Shown: positions 60,772 through 64,000 of the stretch, one piece after another
Layout: every line of letters starts with the position of its first letter
Numbering within the stretch: the stretch's first letter is position 1
Source: Vermiculatibacterium agrestimuris
Lineage (GTDB): Bacteria > Bacillota > Clostridia > Oscillospirales > Oscillospiraceae
Reading direction: 5' to 3'
NCBI RefSeq assembly: GCF_943193085.1
Contig: NZ_CALPCU010000012.1
Location: 1-64,000 of the forward strand
DNA: 64,000 bases
The notes under the pieces: generated by a model
The model's input: only the letters and a program-made list of their open reading frames with translations
What the model was told of the DNA's origin: nothing
Databases searched by the model: none
Made by a program: the position numbers and the translations under genes

Positions 60772-61488
60772 TCACTCCTTCTTTTTGTGGAAGCTCAGCT
60801 TGTTTTCTTCGCCCTTCAAAAGCCGCTTGATGTTCCCCCGGTGCATCCAGAGCACCAGCGCCCCCAGAAGGACAGCCAGGGTCATCACCACCGGATCGTG
60901 GCTGACAAAGAGCCAGGTGCCGATAGGAAAGGCGGCGGCGGCAAAGACCGAGCCCAGGGAGACATAGCGGGTCAGCAGGGCCAGGATGAGAAACCCGCCC
61001 CACACCAGCAGGGCCAGCCGCCAGTCCAGCATAATGGCGATGGTACCCCCGGAGAGAACGCCCTTGCCCCCCTTGAAGCCGAATATGCAGGGGAAGATGT
61101 GGCCTAAGAGACAGAAGCTGCCGGCCCAGTACTTGGCCAGAACAATGAATTCTGCCCTGTGCCCGCCAAAATCATAGAGGCTTCCAACGATCCACATACT
61201 CAGAAGGATCGCGATCACCGCTTTCAGCACGTCGATCAGAATGACCGCCAGGGTCAATGGGCCGCCAAAGGTGCGGTGGAAATTGGTCAGCCCCGCGTTG
61301 CCGCTACCGTGGTTGCGCACATCATCACGCAAAATGTATTTGGAGATGATGACCGCTCCGTTCGAGCAGCCTAAGAAGTAAGCGAAGACAGCTGTGCCCA
61401 AAAACGCCGCCGCGACGGCCCCCCAGCCCACCGACAGGAATTCCTCCCACATGGGGACCATGCAGTTCATCATCACAGGATCGTCCAT
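60772..61488 (-). CDS. plsY: Glycerol-3-phosphate acyltransferase
   Basis: Membrane enzyme that acylates glycerol 3-phosphate with acyl phosphate. 238 residues, with three family motifs: SNGAVIISKYILRDDVRNHG, GSGNAGLTNFHRTFG and FGFKGGKGV. The N-terminus is about 25 residues longer than usual. Three bases after der. Confidence 0.95.
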   Translation of the reverse strand: MDDPVMMNCMVPMWEEFLSVGWGAVAAAFLGTAVFAYFLGCSNGAVIISKYILRDDVRNHGSGNAGLTNFHRTFGGPLTLAVILIDVLKAVIAILLSMWIVGSLYDFGGHRAEFIVLAKYWAGSFCLLGHIFPCIFGFKGGKGVLSGGTIAIMLDWRLALLVWGGFLILALLTRYVSLGSVFAAAAFPIGTWLFVSHDPVVMTLAVLLGALVLWMHRGNIKRLLKGEENKLSFHKKKE

Positions 61489-61491
61489 TTC

Positions 61492-62820
61492 TTACCCCTC
61501 CTTGTCGCCCTTCTGGCGAATAGTGATCTTCACCGGGGTACCCTCCAGGCCGAAGGTGGCCCGGATCTGGTTTTCCAGATACCGCTGGTAGGAGAAGTGG
61601 AAGAGCTTGGCGTCGTTGCAGAAGATGACGAAGTGAGGGGGCTTGATCCCCACCTGGGTCATATAGTAGACCTTCAGCCGCTTGCCCTTGTCCGTGGGGG
61701 GCTGAACCCGGGCGGTGGCGTCGTTGAGCACGTCGTTGAGCATGCCGGTGGTGATGCGCATGGCGGCCTGGTTCGCCACATCGTTGATGGCGTCGAACAG
61801 CCGCTCCACCCGGGAGCCGGTGAGGGCGGAGATGAAGAGGATGGGGGCGTAGGTCATATAGCTCAAGTCCCGGCGGATGTCCTTGCACATCCTGTCCATG
61901 GTCTTGTCGTCCTTTTCCACCGCGTCCCACTTGTTGACCACGATGATGCTGGCCTTCCCCGCCTCGTGGGCAAGGCCGGCCACCTTGGTGTCCTGCTCGG
62001 TGACCCCCTCATTGGCGTCGATCATGATAAGGCACACGTCGCACCGCTCGATGGCCAGGGTGGCCCGGAGGACAGAGAACTTCTCCACCCGGTCGTCCAC
62101 CCGGCTCTTCCTTCTCATGCCGGCGGTGTCGATGAAGAGGTACCGCCCCTTCTCATTTTCAAAGTAGTTGTCCACCGCGTCCCGGGTGGTGCCCGCCACG
62201 TCGGAGACAATGACCCGCTCCTGGCCCAGGATGCGGTTGACCAGAGAGGACTTGCCCACATTGGGCTTGCCGATGATGGCCACCTTGGTCACGTCCTCGT
62301 CCTCCTCTTCCCCCTCGCCCTCGGGGAAGTAGCGGAAGCACTCGTCCAGAAGGTCACCGGTGCCGTGGCCGTGGACGGCGGAGACGGGGACGGGATCCCC
62401 CAGCCCCAGGTTGTAGAACTCGTAGATATCCGGATTTTCCGGCCCGGTGGAGTCCATCTTGTTCACCGCCAGAACCACCGGCTTGCCCGACTTGAGGAGC
62501 ATGGAGGCCACCTCCTGGTCGGAGGCAGTGAGGCCGGTCTGGATATCGCAGAGGAAGATGATAACGGTGGCATTGTCTATGGCGATCTCCGCCTGACGGC
62601 GCATGAACAGCAGCATCTCGCTGTCGGTACCCGGCTCAATGCCGCCGGTGTCCACCAGGTCGAACTTCCGGCCCCGCCACTCACAGGGGGCGTAAAGCCG
62701 GTCCCGGGTGACGCCCGGCGTGTCCTCCACAATGCTGAGCCGCTGCCCGGTGAGCTTATTGAAGAGCATGGATTTTCCCACATTGGGACGGCCTACGATG
62801 GCCACCAGAGGTCTCGCCAT
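61492..62820 (-). CDS. der: Ribosome biogenesis GTPase Der
   Basis: 442 residues with two tandem G domains: GRPNVGKSMLFNKL with DTPGVTRDR, and GKPNVGKSSLVNRI with DVAGTTRDAV; then the KH-like domain. Needed for 50S assembly. Start at 62820; 12 further open codons upstream include the -10 region. First gene of der-plsY-gpsA. Confidence 0.97.
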   Translation of the reverse strand: MARPLVAIVGRPNVGKSMLFNKLTGQRLSIVEDTPGVTRDRLYAPCEWRGRKFDLVDTGGIEPGTDSEMLLFMRRQAEIAIDNATVIIFLCDIQTGLTASDQEVASMLLKSGKPVVLAVNKMDSTGPENPDIYEFYNLGLGDPVPVSAVHGHGTGDLLDECFRYFPEGEGEEEDEDVTKVAIIGKPNVGKSSLVNRILGQERVIVSDVAGTTRDAVDNYFENEKGRYLFIDTAGMRRKSRVDDRVEKFSVLRATLAIERCDVCLIMIDANEGVTEQDTKVAGLAHEAGKASIIVVNKWDAVEKDDKTMDRMCKDIRRDLSYMTYAPILFISALTGSRVERLFDAINDVANQAAMRITTGMLNDVLNDATARVQPPTDKGKRLKVYYMTQVGIKPPHFVIFCNDAKLFHFSYQRYLENQIRATFGLEGTPVKITIRQKGDKEG

Positions 62821-62846
62821 GGAAAACACTTCCTTTCGCTTTTGGT

Positions 62847-62875
62847 AGTATATCATAGTGGGGAGAAAATATCAA
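62847..62875 (-). promoter_or_regulatory. Sigma-A promoter of der-plsY-gpsA
   Basis: Minus strand TTGATA (62870-62875), 17 bases, TATACT (62847-62852), 27 bases before the ATG. Confidence 0.8.
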
Positions 62876-62891
62876 TCAGGGGAAAAGAGCA

Positions 62892-62925
62892 AAAAAAGAA
62901 GAGAGGAATCTCTTCCCCTCTCCCT
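62892..62925 (-). terminator. Terminator after rpmF
   Basis: AGAGGGGAAG...CTCTCTTC-type hairpin followed by seven T on the minus strand. Confidence 0.65.
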
Positions 62926-62941
62926 CTTTTTCCTTCCCTCA

Positions 62942-63133
62942 TTACTGAGCGGCGGCCTCGGTCTTGCTGAAGTCGTGACCGTTGTAGCTCAGGCAGGACT
63001 TACACATCCGATGGGGCAGGCGATAGGCCCCGCACTTGGGGCAGGTGGTGACGCCGGGGGTCTCCAGCTTCCACACGGCGCTGCGGCGCTTGTTCCGGCG
63101 CTGCTTGGACACTTTACTCTTGGGAACTGCCAT
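62942..63133 (-). CDS. rpmF: Ribosomal protein L32
   Basis: 63 residues. AVPKSKVSKQRRNKRRSAVW at the N-terminus and the zinc-binding pairs CPKCGAYRLPHRMCKSC, so it is the Cys-containing (zinc) form. AAGGAGG precedes the ATG. It follows the DUF177 gene by 39 bases, the standard pair. Confidence 0.97.
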   Translation of the reverse strand: MAVPKSKVSKQRRNKRRSAVWKLETPGVTTCPKCGAYRLPHRMCKSCLSYNGHDFSKTEAAAQ

Positions 63134-63172
63134 CTATGACACCTCCTTAACGTGACAGGGGCAATTCGTTGC

Positions 63173-63691
63173 TCATGTTTCTTTGGCGCCTTCCGGCTCC
63201 TTATCCAAAAGTTTTGCCAATACGGCAAAACGAGGATCCAGTTCCTTCCCGCATCCGCAGGGCCCGTCGTTGAGGTCCTTCCCGCACCTGGGGCACAGCC
63301 CCGCGCAGTCCTCCCGGCAGAGATGCTTCCCATCCCAGCCCAGAATACAGGCGGTGGTAAACAAAGCATCCAGATCCACCTGGCCGTTCTCCAGCAGGAC
63401 GATCTCGTCGTTCTCCTCGTCCTCCAGCTCTTCGGCCAGAAGGGTCTCCACCGGGATATCCACCTGCAGCGTGATGGGCTTCAGGCACCGATCACACCTG
63501 GACTCCACCGTGGAGCGGGCGCTGCCAGAGAGCACCAGAGCTCCGGCCATGTTCCGAACGGTGCCGGAGACCTCCACAGGCGCCTGAAAGGGCCGCTCTC
63601 CAAAGAGCTCCGTCTGGGACAGATCCAGCGTGCAGGAAAAATCCCGGCTCGCTCCGGGGACATGGATGATCTCTTTTAAATCCAAACGCAT
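63173..63691 (-). CDS. DUF177 family protein (YceD-like, rRNA maturation)
   Basis: 172 residues. RCDRCLKPITLQVDIPVETL and a C-terminal Cys cluster CREDCAGLCPRCGKDLNDGPCGCG that should bind zinc. Always paired with rpmF; plant and bacterial relatives act in 23S rRNA accumulation. Strong promoter directly upstream. Confidence 0.92.
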   Translation of the reverse strand: MRLDLKEIIHVPGASRDFSCTLDLSQTELFGERPFQAPVEVSGTVRNMAGALVLSGSARSTVESRCDRCLKPITLQVDIPVETLLAEELEDEENDEIVLLENGQVDLDALFTTACILGWDGKHLCREDCAGLCPRCGKDLNDGPCGCGKELDPRFAVLAKLLDKEPEGAKET

Positions 63692-63720
63692 AGTGTTCTC
63701 CTCGCAACGGTACAGCGGAC

Positions 63721-63749
63721 ATTATAACGAAAATTTTGTCCCATGTCAA
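63721..63749 (-). promoter_or_regulatory. Sigma-A promoter of DUF177-rpmF
   Basis: Minus strand TTGACA (63744-63749), 17 bases, TATAAT (63721-63726): a consensus promoter, fitting a ribosomal protein operon. Confidence 0.9.
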
Positions 63750-63757
63750 ATACTTTC

Positions 63758-63786
63758 TTCAATTTTTTCCTCCTTTGTGATAGAAT
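63758..63786 (+). promoter_or_regulatory. Possible promoter of the RluD-like gene
   Basis: TTCAAT (63758-63763), 17 bases, TAGAAT (63781-63786), back to back with the DUF177 promoter. Confidence 0.5.
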
Positions 63787-63814
63787 ACTTTCACATGAAA
63801 CGGGAGGAATGGCC

Positions 63815-64000
63815 GTGAGAGAGTTCACCATGGGAAAAAACGACGCCGGGCAGCGGCTTGACCGCTGGCTGGGCAAGGCTTTGCCCCTCCTGCCCGCCCC
63901 GCTGGCCCAAAAGTATATCCGCCTCAAGCGGGTGAAGGTCAACGGCAAGGGCGCGGCGCGGGACTACCGGCTCCAGGTGGGCGACCTGCTCCAGCTCTAC
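63815..64000 (+). CDS. RluD-type pseudouridine synthase, N-terminal part
   Basis: 62 codons run off the window. GTG start at 63815, seven bases after GGGAGG. NDAGQRLDRWLGKALPLLP and YIRLKRVKVNGKGA form an S4 RNA-binding domain, the usual N-terminus of RluC/RluD enzymes. The catalytic domain lies outside, so another S4 protein is possible. Confidence 0.75.
   Translation, partial: MREFTMGKNDAGQRLDRWLGKALPLLPAPLAQKYIRLKRVKVNGKGAARDYRLQVGDLLQLY

Overview
The window looks like the chromosome of a spore-forming, fairly GC-rich Clostridia of the Oscillospiraceae type (relatives of Flavonifractor, Lawsonibacter or Pseudoflavonifractor). This is inferred from gene content and codon style, not from a database search. 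Supporting signs are a complete spoIIIAA-AH sporulation operon, the Firmicutes order asp23 / nusB / xseA-xseB / ispA / dxs / tlyA / nadK / argR / recN, a long Gram-positive SRP RNA upstream of dnaX, and RapZ-YvcK-WhiA. Almost every chromosomal gene is on the minus strand.

Layout. 1-65 is a pure C run, probably an assembly artefact. 122-6273 holds a BMP-type nucleoside ABC importer (lipoprotein, ATPase, two permeases) and deoC, a plausible nucleoside uptake and deoxyribose salvage block. 6339-10296 holds a DUF362 ferredoxin-like protein, a YoaK-type membrane protein, a YbaB nucleoid protein and dnaX, then the SRP RNA and tRNA-Ala(CGC). Element A (about 10869-19305) sits at the 3' end of tRNA-Ala. 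After it come tRNA-Pro(GGG) and a small Cys-rich gene. Element B (20601-28868) follows and splits a second Cys-rich gene in frame. Then dnaE, whiA, yvcK, rapZ, murB, recN, argR, nadK, tlyA, dxs, a DUF212 membrane protein, ispA, xseB, xseA, a TsaD-like protein and nusB run back to back. Element C (46701-54317) lies between nusB and asp23. The spoIIIA operon, gpsA-plsY-der, rpmF, a DUF177 gene and the start of an RluD-type gene close the window.

The most unusual content is the pair of elements A and B. They carry unrelated recombinases, unrelated surface cargo (LysM protein versus BspA-type leucine-rich repeats) and replication initiators of different families (a CRESS-like HUH plus superfamily-3 helicase Rep in A, a Rep_trans-like protein in B). 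Yet they share one backbone in the same order: a structured non-coding block, an XRE regulator, a secreted protein, a small basic or OB-like protein, a membrane protein, an FtsK/TcpA-like ATPase, a second structured block, and Rep. The two non-coding blocks are conserved at sequence level between A and B and show compensatory base changes in their stems. That marks them as functional structures such as single-strand origins, transfer origins or RNAs. This modular IME-like family, and especially its two conserved structures, is my best candidate for an undescribed system.

Element C is a different mobilizable element (MobV relaxase, RepA_N-type protein, large serine recombinase). It carries a Mef-like macrolide efflux gene behind a leader peptide and an attenuator, and about 700 bases of highly folded non-coding DNA at its left end.
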